From: CAZMXS01 sp964570325
GTDB lineage: Bacteria; Verrucomicrobiota; Kiritimatiellia; CAIQIC01; CAZMXS01
DNA length: 45,016 nucleotides
Assembly: GCA_964570325.1 (NCBI GenBank)
Contig: CAZMXS010000035.1
Location: 1 to 45,016 of the forward strand
Direction of reading: 5' to 3'
The notes under the pieces were generated by a model. The model was not told where the DNA came from. It was given only the letters and a program-made list of their open reading frames with translations, and searched no databases. This document shows positions 8,489 through 16,680 of this stretch, in pieces. The position numbers were made by a program, and so were the translations under genes. Position 1 is the first letter of the stretch. Each line of letters starts with the position of its first letter.

Positions 8489-9505
8489 ATGAAAATCCGA
8501 ATCGGCCTGACATACGATTTGCGGCAGGATTATCTCGCCCGCGGCCTGCGCCTGGAGGACGTGGCCGAGTTCGACACGGAGGAGACCATCGCGGCGCTGG
8601 CCGGGGCCATCACGGCGCTGGGATATCGCGTCACGCGCATCGGCGATGCGCGCGCGCTGGCAGAGCAACTGGCCGCCGGCCGGCGCTGGGACCTGGTCTT
8701 CAACGTCGCTGAAGGCCTGCGCGGCCGCGCGCGCGAGGCCATCGTGCCGGCGCTGCTCGAATTATACGACATCCCATACACCTTCTCCGATCCGCTGACC
8801 TGCGCGGTCACGCTCGACAAGGCGGTCGCCAAGCGACTGGTCCGCGCCGCCGGCCTGCGCACGCCGGACTTCGCCGTTGCCGCCGCGCCGCGCGACCTGC
8901 GCAACCCGCGGCTGCGTTTCCCCGTATTTGTCAAGCCGGTCGCGGAGGGCACTGGCAAGGGCGTCGGCGAACACTCGCGCGTCGAAACCATGCCGGCATT
9001 GCGCCGTGTCTGCCACGCCCTGTGGCGCGCACACCGCCAGGCCGCGCTTATCGAGGAATACCTGCCCGGCCGCGAGTTCACCACCGGCGTGCTGGGTAAC
9101 GGATCGCGGGCGCGCGCGCTGGGCACCATGGAAATCCGCGTTCGCGCCGATGCGCCGGTCACCACATATTCATTTCGCGCCAAAGAGGAGTGTGAGCGGC
9201 TGATGGAATACGCGCCGCTGCCGCGCAGCCCATTGCGGCGGCAGATTGAGGCGCTGGCGCTGGCCGCCTACCACACGCTGGAATGCCGCGACGCCGCGCG
9301 CGTGGATATCCGGCTCGACCAGGCGGGGCAGCCGCATTTTCTGGAAGTCAACCCGCTGCCGGGGCTGCACCCGACGCACTCCGATCTGCCCATGATTGCC
9401 GCGCAGGCGGGCATGAGCCACCGCGATTTGATCGGCGCCATTATCCGCAGCGCCCTGGCGCGTGCGCCTGCGGCCGCGCGGCGCGCCGGCCGCAAGGCAA
9501 GGTGA
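8489..9505 (+). CDS. ATP-grasp ligase of the D-Ala-D-Ala ligase type
   Basis: A 338-residue cytoplasmic ATP-grasp enzyme. The order of motifs follows D-alanine-D-alanine ligases: FNVAEGLRGRAREAIVPALL (about 71-90), IPYTFSDPL, a LDK...K segment, FVKPVAEGTGKGVGEHS for nucleotide binding, and DIRLDQAGQPHFLEVNPLPG near the C-terminus with the metal-binding Glu and Asn. It lacks a MurC or FtsQ neighbour and is instead followed at once by a second ATP-grasp gene; the stop overlaps a GTG and the next ATG is 3 bases on. A role in joining two amino acids, or an amino acid to another acid, is likely. Whether it is the cell's cell-wall Ddl is open, since paralogues of this type often serve other pathways. 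Confidence 0.8.
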   Translation: MKIRIGLTYDLRQDYLARGLRLEDVAEFDTEETIAALAGAITALGYRVTRIGDARALAEQLAAGRRWDLVFNVAEGLRGRAREAIVPALLELYDIPYTFSDPLTCAVTLDKAVAKRLVRAAGLRTPDFAVAAAPRDLRNPRLRFPVFVKPVAEGTGKGVGEHSRVETMPALRRVCHALWRAHRQAALIEEYLPGREFTTGVLGNGSRARALGTMEIRVRADAPVTTYSFRAKEECERLMEYAPLPRSPLRRQIEALALAAYHTLECRDAARVDIRLDQAGQPHFLEVNPLPGLHPTHSDLPMIAAQAGMSHRDLIGAIIRSALARAPAAARRAGRKAR

Positions 9506-9507
9506 AT

Positions 9508-11067
9508 ATGCATTTGCCTTCCGTGCTGGTCCTGTTCAATCAGCCGGCCGGCGCCGGTCCGGCCGCCGCCAGCGAAGCCGGCGTGCTGAGGGAGGTGGCG
9601 GCGGTGACAACCGCCCTGATGCGGCTGCGCGTGCCGCATCGGGTGGCGGGCGTCGGCCAGTTGACCGATTTGCCGTCCCTCCTCGCGGAGAGCCGCGAGC
9701 CGGTGATCTTCAACTTGATCGAGGAGTTTCCGGGCCGGCCGGGCGACGCCAGCCTGGTGCCCGACCTATGCGCGGCATATGGCAAGGGCGTAACCGGCGG
9801 CGATTCCGCCTGCCTCGCGCTCACGCTGGACAAGTGGCGCTCAAAAGCCGTATTCGCGGCGGCCGGATTGCGCGTCCCGCGCGGTATCTGCTGCCCGCCC
9901 GGCCAATCCATCCTCCGCGCCGGGCTGCCGCCCGGTCGGCTGATTGTCAAACCCTTAGCCGCCGACGCCAGCGAAGGCATCTCAGCCGACTCCGTTGTCG
10001 CCGGCCCCGGAGCGCGCCTGCGGCGCGCCGTGCGCACGGTTCACCAGCGGTTCCGGCAGCCGGCCCTGATCGAGGAGTTTATCGGAATCCGCGAAATCCA
10101 CGCCGCCATGCTCGAGCGTCACGGACGAGTAGCACTGCTGGGGTTGACCGAGATTGACTTTACCCGGTTGGACGCCAAACAGCCGCCGATTTATGACTAT
10201 GCGGCAAAATGGCTTCCCGAGTCGCCGGCCTACCGCGCCACCCCCATCCGGGCGCGCCCCCGTTTGTCCTCCACCCAGCGGGCGGCATTCGCGCGGGCCG
10301 CGCTGATCGCCTGGCACGCAGCGGGCTGCCGCGATTATGCGCGTCTGGATTTTCGGCTGGACCCGCGCGGCCGACCGGTGCTCCTGGAGGTCAATTCGAA
10401 CCCCGATCTGTCGCCGGATTGCGGTTACGCCGCCGCTGCGGCCGCCGCCGGCCTGGAGTACGCGGATATCATCCGCTGCCTGATCCAGAACGCCGCACGA
10501 CGCATAATGCCGGCGGCGCCGGCGGCCGCGCGCCAGCGCCAACCCCGCGCGACCGTGCGCATCCGGCGCATGCGGCCGGCGGATCGCCCCGCGCTGCTGC
10601 GCCTTTTGCGGGAAACGCAGGCCTTCCGGCCCGACGAAATCGAGGTCGCCCGCGAGGTCATGGACGATGCGCTGAACGCGGGCCTGGACAGGCGTTTTCA
10701 ATCGTTTGTGGCCGAAACGCAGGGCGCCATCGCCGGCTGGATCTGCTGGGGACCGACCTATTGCGCGCTGGGCACTTACGATATCTACTGGCTGGCGGCC
10801 GCCCGATCGCTCCAGGGCCGGGGCATCGGCACGGCGCTGATGGAGCATGCGGAGCGCGCGATCCGGGCCCTGGACGGCCGGATCGCCGTCGTGGAAACCA
10901 ACGGCCGGCCCCAATACGCGGCAACGCGCGGTTTTTATATGGCACGCGGTTATATTGAATCAGCGCGCCTGAAGGATTTCTATGCGCCGGGCGATGACAA
11001 GCTGATTTACATCAAGCGATTTAATGCGCCGGGACGCAAAACAGCTTTTCATGGCTCGGGCAGTTGA
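9508..11067 (+). CDS. ATP-grasp ligase fused to a GNAT acetyltransferase
   Basis: A 519-residue two-domain protein. Residues 1 to about 335 form an ATP-grasp ligase: FNLIEEFPGRPGDASLVPDL near 68, a LDKWRSKAVF segment, RLIVKPLAADASEGIS, and LDFRLDPRGRPVLLEVNSNP near 290-310. Residues about 348 to 505 form a GNAT domain opening TVRIRRMRPADRPALL, with the acetyl-CoA pyrophosphate loop SLQGRGIGTALM and ETNGRPQYAATRGFY. The first gene's stop overlaps an in-frame GTG at 9502; I prefer the ATG at 9508, with AAGGCAAGG just upstream. The pair with the preceding gene suggests a path making an N-acylated peptide-like metabolite. In N-acetylglutaminylglutamine synthetases the GNAT part precedes the ATP-grasp part, the reverse of this order. 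Confidence 0.8.
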   Translation: MHLPSVLVLFNQPAGAGPAAASEAGVLREVAAVTTALMRLRVPHRVAGVGQLTDLPSLLAESREPVIFNLIEEFPGRPGDASLVPDLCAAYGKGVTGGDSACLALTLDKWRSKAVFAAAGLRVPRGICCPPGQSILRAGLPPGRLIVKPLAADASEGISADSVVAGPGARLRRAVRTVHQRFRQPALIEEFIGIREIHAAMLERHGRVALLGLTEIDFTRLDAKQPPIYDYAAKWLPESPAYRATPIRARPRLSSTQRAAFARAALIAWHAAGCRDYARLDFRLDPRGRPVLLEVNSNPDLSPDCGYAAAAAAAGLEYADIIRCLIQNAARRIMPAAPAAARQRQPRATVRIRRMRPADRPALLRLLRETQAFRPDEIEVAREVMDDALNAGLDRRFQSFVAETQGAIAGWICWGPTYCALGTYDIYWLAAARSLQGRGIGTALMEHAERAIRALDGRIAVVETNGRPQYAATRGFYMARGYIESARLKDFYAPGDDKLIYIKRFNAPGRKTAFHGSGS

Positions 11068-11103
11068 CCTAGAATCCCCGCGAGTTCATAGCAGGAGGCG
11101 AAA

Positions 11104-12114
11104 ATGAGTTTCTGGTCAAAATGGTTCGGACGTTCCCTGGCGGCAGACCGTGACAACGCCGTCGAGGTCAGCCATCCGGCGGATACGCTTCCGGCGACGC
11201 CAGGCCGCAAGCCGGGTTGGCTTGCGCGGCTGAAACCCGAATCGCAGCGCGACCGGCAAATCGCCTGGTTGCAGGCCGGCTACTCCGAAATGCTCGGCTT
11301 GATGCGCGGCATCCGCGACCACCTCGATCGGCAGGAGGACATCCAGCACAAGCTGGCCGGGGTTCTCGAGCGCCTGCCGGAATCCATGGACAATCTCAAG
11401 AGCCTGGGCAAGGCGGCCGAGCAACAAACGGAGACCCTCGGGTTCCTGCGCCAACAGATGGAAGCGGGCATCAAGCACGACCAGCAACTGATCGAAAGCA
11501 TGAACCGCTTCAACGCCACCCTCGGCGTCATGGATCAGACCACCCGCGCCTCGTCCAAAACGGTCGCCGACCTGATCGAAAAGTCGCGCGGCACCGAGAC
11601 GCTCCTGCGCGACCTGATGGTCCGCTCCGAGCGGCGCGTGGCGCTGATCATCTCGGTCTTCCTGTTCGTGGTCGTTTTTGGCTTTGGCCTGCTGGCCTAT
11701 GTCGTGTTTTTTAATCCCGCCTTGCTCCAGCCCAAATCCGCGCGCGAACTGATTTCTCCGCCCACCCCAACCCCAACGCCCGCCACCACCACCGGCCCGC
11801 TCATGGAGGTGCTTTCCATCGCGCTGGTCACCAATGAAACCGCCACCTTGGGCGCCGACGATGCGGCGGCCGCCTCGCAAGCCGTGGAGCAACTGATCCT
11901 GTTGCCGGTCATTTCCGGGCCGGATCGCGAAACCGCCGCGCCGCCGGCGGCTGTCGCGGCGGAGCCGCCGCCCGCGGCAGCGGCCGACATTCCACCCTCG
12001 GACACACCGCCGCAGTCGGCGCCGGAAACCCCGCCACCGGATGCCGCGCCAACAACCGCCGACGCCCCGGCACTGGGACCGGCGTTGGCGGCGCCGGAGG
12101 CAACGGCTCCGTGA
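11104..12114 (+). CDS. coiled-coil single-pass membrane protein, unrecognised
   Basis: A 336-residue protein opening MSFWSKWFGRSLAAD. Residues about 55-175 are charged and helical with heptad-like spacing, suggesting a long coiled coil. One strong membrane helix lies at about 180-203 (IISVFLFVVVFGFGLLAYVVFF). The rest is Pro/Ala/Thr-rich low complexity (about 210-336) that is probably extended in the periplasm. No signal peptide is seen, so an N-in orientation is likely. AGGAGG at 11094-11099 precedes the ATG. Its stop overlaps the GTG start of the PPC-domain gene by four bases (GTGA), implying coupled translation. I do not recognise a family; its shape is that of a scaffold or envelope-spanning protein. 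Confidence 0.75.
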   Translation: MSFWSKWFGRSLAADRDNAVEVSHPADTLPATPGRKPGWLARLKPESQRDRQIAWLQAGYSEMLGLMRGIRDHLDRQEDIQHKLAGVLERLPESMDNLKSLGKAAEQQTETLGFLRQQMEAGIKHDQQLIESMNRFNATLGVMDQTTRASSKTVADLIEKSRGTETLLRDLMVRSERRVALIISVFLFVVVFGFGLLAYVVFFNPALLQPKSARELISPPTPTPTPATTTGPLMEVLSIALVTNETATLGADDAAAASQAVEQLILLPVISGPDRETAAPPAAVAAEPPPAAAADIPPSDTPPQSAPETPPPDAAPTTADAPALGPALAAPEATAP

Positions 12115-12557
12115 AATACGCGGAATCCAAACTGGGCCGGGTCTTTGTCATTCGGCTGGAGGATGGCGATGTGCTCCACGAATGCATTGAACGGTTCGCC
12201 CGTGAAAAAGGAATTCGCGCGGCCGCGCTAATCGCGGTCGGCGGCGCGGACGCCGGCAGCCGGCTGGTGGTCGGACCGGCGGAGAGCCGCCCGGCCACGC
12301 CCATTGAGCCGCTGGAACTGGCGCTGGGCGATGCCTGCGAAGTGGCCGGCACGGGAACCTTGTTCCCCGACGAGGACGGCGCGCCGATGATCCACATGCA
12401 TGTAGCCGCAGGCCGTGGCGATCGGACCATCACCGGGTGCGTCCGCCGCGGCGTCAAGGTCTGGCATGTGCTTGAAATCATCCTGATCGAATTGACGGAC
12501 AATCGGTCCGTCCGGAAACTGGCCCCCGAACTGGGCTTTAAATTGCTGGTGCCGTGA
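12111..12557 (+). CDS. PPC-domain (DUF296) protein
   Basis: A 148-residue single-domain protein of the PPC/DUF296 fold, seen in plant AT-hook proteins and, alone, in bacteria and archaea. The metal-site pair is HMH (H95, H97). The third position reads TGCVRRG (C110) rather than the usual GH, a variant I recall from archaeal and some bacterial members, so it looks like subfamily character and not damage. The GTG start overlaps the previous stop (GTGA), and folE begins one base after its stop. DNA binding is often stated for the family but nothing here proves it. A link to pterin metabolism is suggested only by position. Confidence 0.8.
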   Translation: MKYAESKLGRVFVIRLEDGDVLHECIERFAREKGIRAAALIAVGGADAGSRLVVGPAESRPATPIEPLELALGDACEVAGTGTLFPDEDGAPMIHMHVAAGRGDRTITGCVRRGVKVWHVLEIILIELTDNRSVRKLAPELGFKLLVP

Positions 12558-12558
12558 C

Positions 12559-13116
12559 ATGGAAGACATCATCAAGCAATTGTTGATCCGGATCGGCGAG
12601 GATCCCGAGCGCGACGGTCTCCGGCGCACACCGGAGCGGGTGGCGGAGGCTTGGGAATACCTTACGCGCGGGTATCACGAAAACGTCGAAGATATCATCC
12701 AGTCGGCGGTCTTCGATGTTGAGGCCAACCACATGGTCATCGTCAAGGATATCGAGATTTACAGCCTGTGCGAACACCACCTGCTGCCGTTTTTCGGCCG
12801 CTGCCACATCGGCTACATCCCCAAGGGGAAAGTCTACGGCGTCAGCAAGCTGGCGCGCGTCGCGGATATCTTCGCGCGCCGGCTGCAACTTCAGGAACGG
12901 CTGACCAATCAGATCGCGCGCGTGATCATGGACCACCTGCATCCCGAAGGGGTCGGCGTCGTGATCGAAGCCCGCCATCTCTGCATGATGATGCGCGGCG
13001 TGGAGAAGCAGAGCTCCTGCATGGTCACTTCCGCGATGCTGGGCAGTTTTCATGATTCCATCGCGACTCGCGATGAGTTTCTACAGTTGATCAACCAGGA
13101 GCCGCGGTTGTCCTAA
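12559..13116 (+). CDS. folE: GTP cyclohydrolase I (FolE)
   Basis: Converts GTP to 7,8-dihydroneopterin triphosphate, the first step to folate or other pterins and to queuosine-type precursors. The zinc ligands are C71 and H74 in SLCEHHLLPFFGRCHIGY and C142 in RHLCMMMRGVEKQSS, all intact. At 185 residues it has the standard size. It is packed between the PPC-domain gene (one-base gap) and kdsD (26-base gap), so it is probably part of one transcript. Confidence 0.97.
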   Translation: MEDIIKQLLIRIGEDPERDGLRRTPERVAEAWEYLTRGYHENVEDIIQSAVFDVEANHMVIVKDIEIYSLCEHHLLPFFGRCHIGYIPKGKVYGVSKLARVADIFARRLQLQERLTNQIARVIMDHLHPEGVGVVIEARHLCMMMRGVEKQSSCMVTSAMLGSFHDSIATRDEFLQLINQEPRLS

Positions 13117-13142
13117 GACGACGGGAAAGGCGCCAGCCAACC

Positions 13143-14138
13143 ATGAACCCCAGAAGCATTGTCCAGTTCGATTACCGGGAGCGCGCGCGCGAGGTGATAG
13201 ACACCGAAATTGCGGGATTGATGCGCATCCGCGACAACCTGGACGCCCGTTTCGCCGAGGCCATCGGCCTGCTGGTCGAGCAGCTCGGCCGCGGCGGCAA
13301 GGTCGTGGTCACCGGCCTGGGCAAGAGCCTGCACATCGGCCAGAAGATCGCCGCCACGCTGACCAGCACCGGCACGCCGGCGGTGCTGTTGCATCCCGCC
13401 GAGGCGATGCACGGCGACCTGGGGATTCTCCAGCGCGAAGACGTCCTGCTGGCCATCAGCTACAGCGGCGAATCCGATGAACTGGTTACGCTGCTGCCGA
13501 TCGTCAAGCGCAACGGCGTCAAGATCATTGCCATCACCGGCGAACCCGGGAGCACGCTGGCGCGCTACAGCGACGTGGTGCTGGCCGCCGCGATCGAGCG
13601 CGAGGCCTGTCCGTTCAACATCGCGCCCACCGCCAGCACGACCGCGGCGCTGGCGCTCGGCGACGCCCTGGCCATGGTCCTGCTCGAAGCGCGCGGCTTC
13701 AAGAAGGAGGATTACGCCAAGCTGCACCCCGGCGGCGCGATTGGCCGCACCCTGCTGCTGCGGGTCGAGGATATCATGCGCACCGGCGAACGCGTGGCCA
13801 GCGTCCGGCTCGGCGCCCCGGTCAAGGACGCCGTGCTGGCGATGACCAGCGCCCGCGCCGGATCCGTGGCCGTGGTGGATGCGGACGGGCGGGTGGTCGG
13901 AATTCTCACCGACGGCGACCTGCGGCGCCACATCACGCAGGCGGACAGCCTGCCGGATCGCCCGGTCGAGCAAATCATGACCGCCCATCCGATCGTGCTG
14001 ACCCGCGACCATCTGGCGGTGGATGTGCTGGCGCTTTACGAGCAGCACAATATTGATGATTTGGTCATCGTGGACAACGACGGCCGGCTTGCAGGCATGG
14101 TGGACATCCAGGACCTGCCTAAGTTCAAGATCCTGTGA
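13143..14138 (+). CDS. kdsD: D-arabinose-5-phosphate isomerase (KdsD/KpsF)
   Basis: Makes D-arabinose 5-phosphate for Kdo, the inner sugar of LPS. Residues about 40-180 are a SIS domain with TGLGKSLHIGQKIAATL, HPAEAMHGDLG and AISYSGESDEL. The KLHPGGAIGR signature follows. Two CBS domains fill about 215-331. At 331 residues it is full length for the KdsD/GutQ group. The stop TGA overlaps the GTG start of the next gene, a kinase-like membrane protein, so translation is probably coupled. With lpxI and lpxB elsewhere in the window it supports a Gram-negative LPS-bearing cell. KdsD and capsule-linked KpsF cannot be separated by sequence alone. Confidence 0.93.
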   Translation: MNPRSIVQFDYRERAREVIDTEIAGLMRIRDNLDARFAEAIGLLVEQLGRGGKVVVTGLGKSLHIGQKIAATLTSTGTPAVLLHPAEAMHGDLGILQREDVLLAISYSGESDELVTLLPIVKRNGVKIIAITGEPGSTLARYSDVVLAAAIEREACPFNIAPTASTTAALALGDALAMVLLEARGFKKEDYAKLHPGGAIGRTLLLRVEDIMRTGERVASVRLGAPVKDAVLAMTSARAGSVAVVDADGRVVGILTDGDLRRHITQADSLPDRPVEQIMTAHPIVLTRDHLAVDVLALYEQHNIDDLVIVDNDGRLAGMVDIQDLPKFKIL

Positions 14139-15658
14139 CGCACGCGATGGATGACCGGCCGCATGGAATCCGGCGGGAGCCGCCCCGGTCTTTGCACTCC
14201 CGCCTCACCTTGCGCGCCGGCGACACCATAACGCTCGCCGTGCACGACCCGATCACCGGAACCGCCGGGCCATGCGCCTGGCGAGTCGTCGCTCCCCCCC
14301 GCCCCGCTCATCCGCCACATCTTTACCAGATGGAACTGACGGCGGCCGACGGCATCCAGTTGACCGGCCTCGCGGCCGGCGCCCATTGCGGGCTCCGCCT
14401 GGAACATGCCACGCGCGCTGCGGATTGCGCGCGCTCATTCTGGAGCCAGCGGCGGCTGCGCCAGGCCGCGGGAGACCGCCTCGGATCGGATCTTTTCATA
14501 CCCCACCCGGTGGGCATCGTCTTGGATCCCGACCAGGGCGTGGCCGGCGTCATTCAGGAATGGGTAGACGGACGACCATGGCGACTGGAGATAGACGATC
14601 ACGTGTTCCAACGCCCGCGGCCTGGACCGGTGCCGGATTACCGGGAGCCGGCCATGTTCCATGCAGAGTACCTGGCCAAGCGCTGGTTCATGGCCCGGCT
14701 GGAACGGTTGCTGCGCGAGTTGGAGCTGTTCACATGGGCGCGCCTGTATCATTGGCGCGGGATCAATCCCACGCGCGTTTGGAAACGAATGGGCGCGCCG
14801 GACGACCCCTATTGGGGCCTGGTTGCCCTTGATTTCCCCGCCTTCGCCGGGGAAGCCGGGCATCAATTCCCTGCGCGCGACCCGGTCGTCAACGGCAACG
14901 CCACCCAGACGTTCGCCAGATTCACAGATGATTACCAGCCGGCAAACACCGCTCCATTGGGGCAATTGCATCCCATCCCCCCCCACGCCCGGAAGGATGC
15001 GGCGCCTCCGCGCGGTCGGACGGTCTGGGCCGCCTGGATCCGCCCCCTGCGCCTGCTGGTCAACCGCGAACAGCGCACGCAATGGCTGTTGGACGAGGTG
15101 TCGGCCGCCGGCCGGGCGGGCATGTTGAGCGCCGCCGAAGAGCGTCGGATTCGGGAGCAGATCAACGATCCTTTCATCCAGCTTTACCTCAAATGCCTGG
15201 CGGTCCATTTGTGCATGTTGCCGACCACCAATGTTGTTGTGATCGGCGGCGCCTGGCTCTATGGCTGGTTCCACCATCTGACGGCGGGCGAGATCACGCG
15301 GCTCATGGTCCTGTGGCTGGCGTTCTTCGCCGTTTTCCCCATGTCGCCGGGTTCTTTCGCCCGAGGTCTGTTTGTGCTGGGGGTTGTGCTCTGGCGACGC
15401 CGCCTGCACCGGTTCAAGGTGGCGCTGGTTTTTTCGTTTTGGCGCTACATCGGTTACCTCGCATTCCCGGTCCAGATGGTCAGCACCTTTCCGGCGCTGG
15501 CCCGTTTTCTGGGCGCCCGCTGGGCCACCCAAGCCGTTCATGGCATCCCGGTGCTGGGGCAACCCGGAGCTTTATTAGAACATCGGGTTTTTGACCTGTT
15601 TTTCAATGTCCCAGTCACACTTGGGCGATGGTGGCGGGAGCGCAAAAAACCTGTTTGA
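14135..15658 (+). CDS. kinase-like membrane protein coupled to kdsD
   Basis: A 507-residue protein I do not firmly recognise. The N-terminal half (about 1-290) has a protein-kinase or aminoglycoside-phosphotransferase flavour: a beta-rich start, SFWSQRRLRQAAGDRLGSD, PHPVGIVLDPDQGVAGVIQE followed by WVDGRPW as a possible hinge, then YHWRGINPTRVWKR and GLVALDFPAF where a catalytic loop and metal Asp would lie. The usual HxD loop is not clear. The C-terminal part (about 350-500) has three or four membrane helices with conserved-looking MSPGSFARGLFVLG and SFWRYIGYLAFP stretches. The GTG at 14135 overlaps the kdsD stop; an ATG at 14147 is an alternative. Coupling to kdsD suggests a role in LPS-core or Kdo modification, perhaps sugar phosphorylation. 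This is an inference from position. Confidence 0.6.
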   Translation: MTHAMDDRPHGIRREPPRSLHSRLTLRAGDTITLAVHDPITGTAGPCAWRVVAPPRPAHPPHLYQMELTAADGIQLTGLAAGAHCGLRLEHATRAADCARSFWSQRRLRQAAGDRLGSDLFIPHPVGIVLDPDQGVAGVIQEWVDGRPWRLEIDDHVFQRPRPGPVPDYREPAMFHAEYLAKRWFMARLERLLRELELFTWARLYHWRGINPTRVWKRMGAPDDPYWGLVALDFPAFAGEAGHQFPARDPVVNGNATQTFARFTDDYQPANTAPLGQLHPIPPHARKDAAPPRGRTVWAAWIRPLRLLVNREQRTQWLLDEVSAAGRAGMLSAAEERRIREQINDPFIQLYLKCLAVHLCMLPTTNVVVIGGAWLYGWFHHLTAGEITRLMVLWLAFFAVFPMSPGSFARGLFVLGVVLWRRRLHRFKVALVFSFWRYIGYLAFPVQMVSTFPALARFLGARWATQAVHGIPVLGQPGALLEHRVFDLFFNVPVTLGRWWRERKKPV

Positions 15659-15723
15659 CATGCATCGGGCTCCTCCTTATTGTCGCCGCAAGAAAACGGG
15701 ATCATCCGGCGGAGGTTTTGAAC

Positions 15724-16551
15724 ATGGCCAAGGCGCTGAAGCCGCTTATCATTATTTTGCTCGTGCTTAGTATCACTGCGCTTGTTCTGGGCATTATGCT
15801 TTTCAACCAGAAGAAGATGCTCAAGACACGCATCGTCAAGCATCAGGATGCCGTCATTAAAGTCGCCAACAACCTTCACATGGAAGGATTGGATCCGGAG
15901 CTGATGAAGAAGCCGGAGACGATGGACAAGCCCCTGAACGACGTCGCGATCTTCGCGATGAAGCAATATGACGATCTGCAATATACCAAGCAGGATCTGG
16001 AGGCAACGAGTAACAAGCTGGTGGCGACGACGATCGAATTGGACACCACCAAGACTGAACTGGAGGGCAAGAAGCAGGAAGTGGTGGCGCTCACCGAGAA
16101 GGTGGATGCCGTCAACGCCGAACTCGCCCAATGCAACGGGACGGTCACCCAGCTCGAACAGGATAAAGCCGGCTTGCAGACCCAGATCGAGGAGTGCAAC
16201 AACAAGATCGTCAAGGCCGAGGAGGACATGCGTGATTGCCAGGACGAGAAGGCCACCCTCGACAAGATCATCAAGGACATGGAAGCCGAGCTGGGCGGCG
16301 ACAAGATTCGCGGCATCCCGCCAGGGCTCTCGGGCAAGATCCTAGTGGTCAATCCGGACTGGAATTTCGTGGTGCTGGATATCGGCAGCGACTCCGGCTT
16401 GGTACAGAACGCCGAAATGCTGGTCCATCGGGGCGAGAAGTTGGTCGGCAAAGTTCGTATCAGCAGTGTGCAGAAGAATTTGTCCGTGGCGGAAATCATC
16501 AACGACTGGGTCAAAGCTCCGATCCAGGAGGGTGACTGTGTTCTCTTCTAA
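15724..16551 (+). CDS. membrane-anchored coiled-coil protein with C-terminal beta domain
   Basis: A 275-residue protein with one N-terminal membrane helix (ALKPLIIILLVLSITALVLG, about residues 4-23). A long, highly charged coiled coil follows (about 75-185, rich in KTELEGKKQEV-like heptads). A compact beta-type domain closes it, with NPDWNFVVLDIGSDSGLVQN, GKVRISSVQKNLSVAEI and GDCVLF. That last domain resembles the small barrel-like ends of MreC- or FlgT-type envelope proteins. GGAGG at 15711-15715 fits the ATG at 15724; the frame upstream to 15628 overlaps the previous gene. The next gene starts inside its end. I recall similar proteins beside tiny lipoproteins in PVC genomes. Function is unknown, probably envelope structure. 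Confidence 0.75.
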   Translation: MAKALKPLIIILLVLSITALVLGIMLFNQKKMLKTRIVKHQDAVIKVANNLHMEGLDPELMKKPETMDKPLNDVAIFAMKQYDDLQYTKQDLEATSNKLVATTIELDTTKTELEGKKQEVVALTEKVDAVNAELAQCNGTVTQLEQDKAGLQTQIEECNNKIVKAEEDMRDCQDEKATLDKIIKDMEAELGGDKIRGIPPGLSGKILVVNPDWNFVVLDIGSDSGLVQNAEMLVHRGEKLVGKVRISSVQKNLSVAEIINDWVKAPIQEGDCVLF

Positions 16552-16669
16552 AGTGCTGGCGCTGCTGGCCCTGATTGCCGCAGTTTGTTTTCTAGCGCTG
16601 ATCGGGCTGCAGATTGGCGAACTCATGTACTACGGTGCAGAACCGTCAGTCTGGCCGGTTGCCAAGTAG
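16538..16669 (+). CDS. 43-residue membrane microprotein
   Basis: Starts with GTG at 16538, overlapping the end of the coiled-coil gene by 14 bases. AGGAGGG at 16526-16532 lies 5 bases upstream, which decides this start over the GTG at 16532. One hydrophobic helix (KVLALLALIAAVCFLALIGL) occupies about residues 5-24, followed by a short polar tail ending WPVAK. The strong ribosome binding site, the overlap, and the following lipoprotein gene 11 bases away argue that it is real. It may be a small subunit or partner of the coiled-coil protein in the inner membrane. Confidence 0.65.
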   Translation: MFSSKVLALLALIAAVCFLALIGLQIGELMYYGAEPSVWPVAK

Positions 16670-16680
16670 GACGGCGTATC

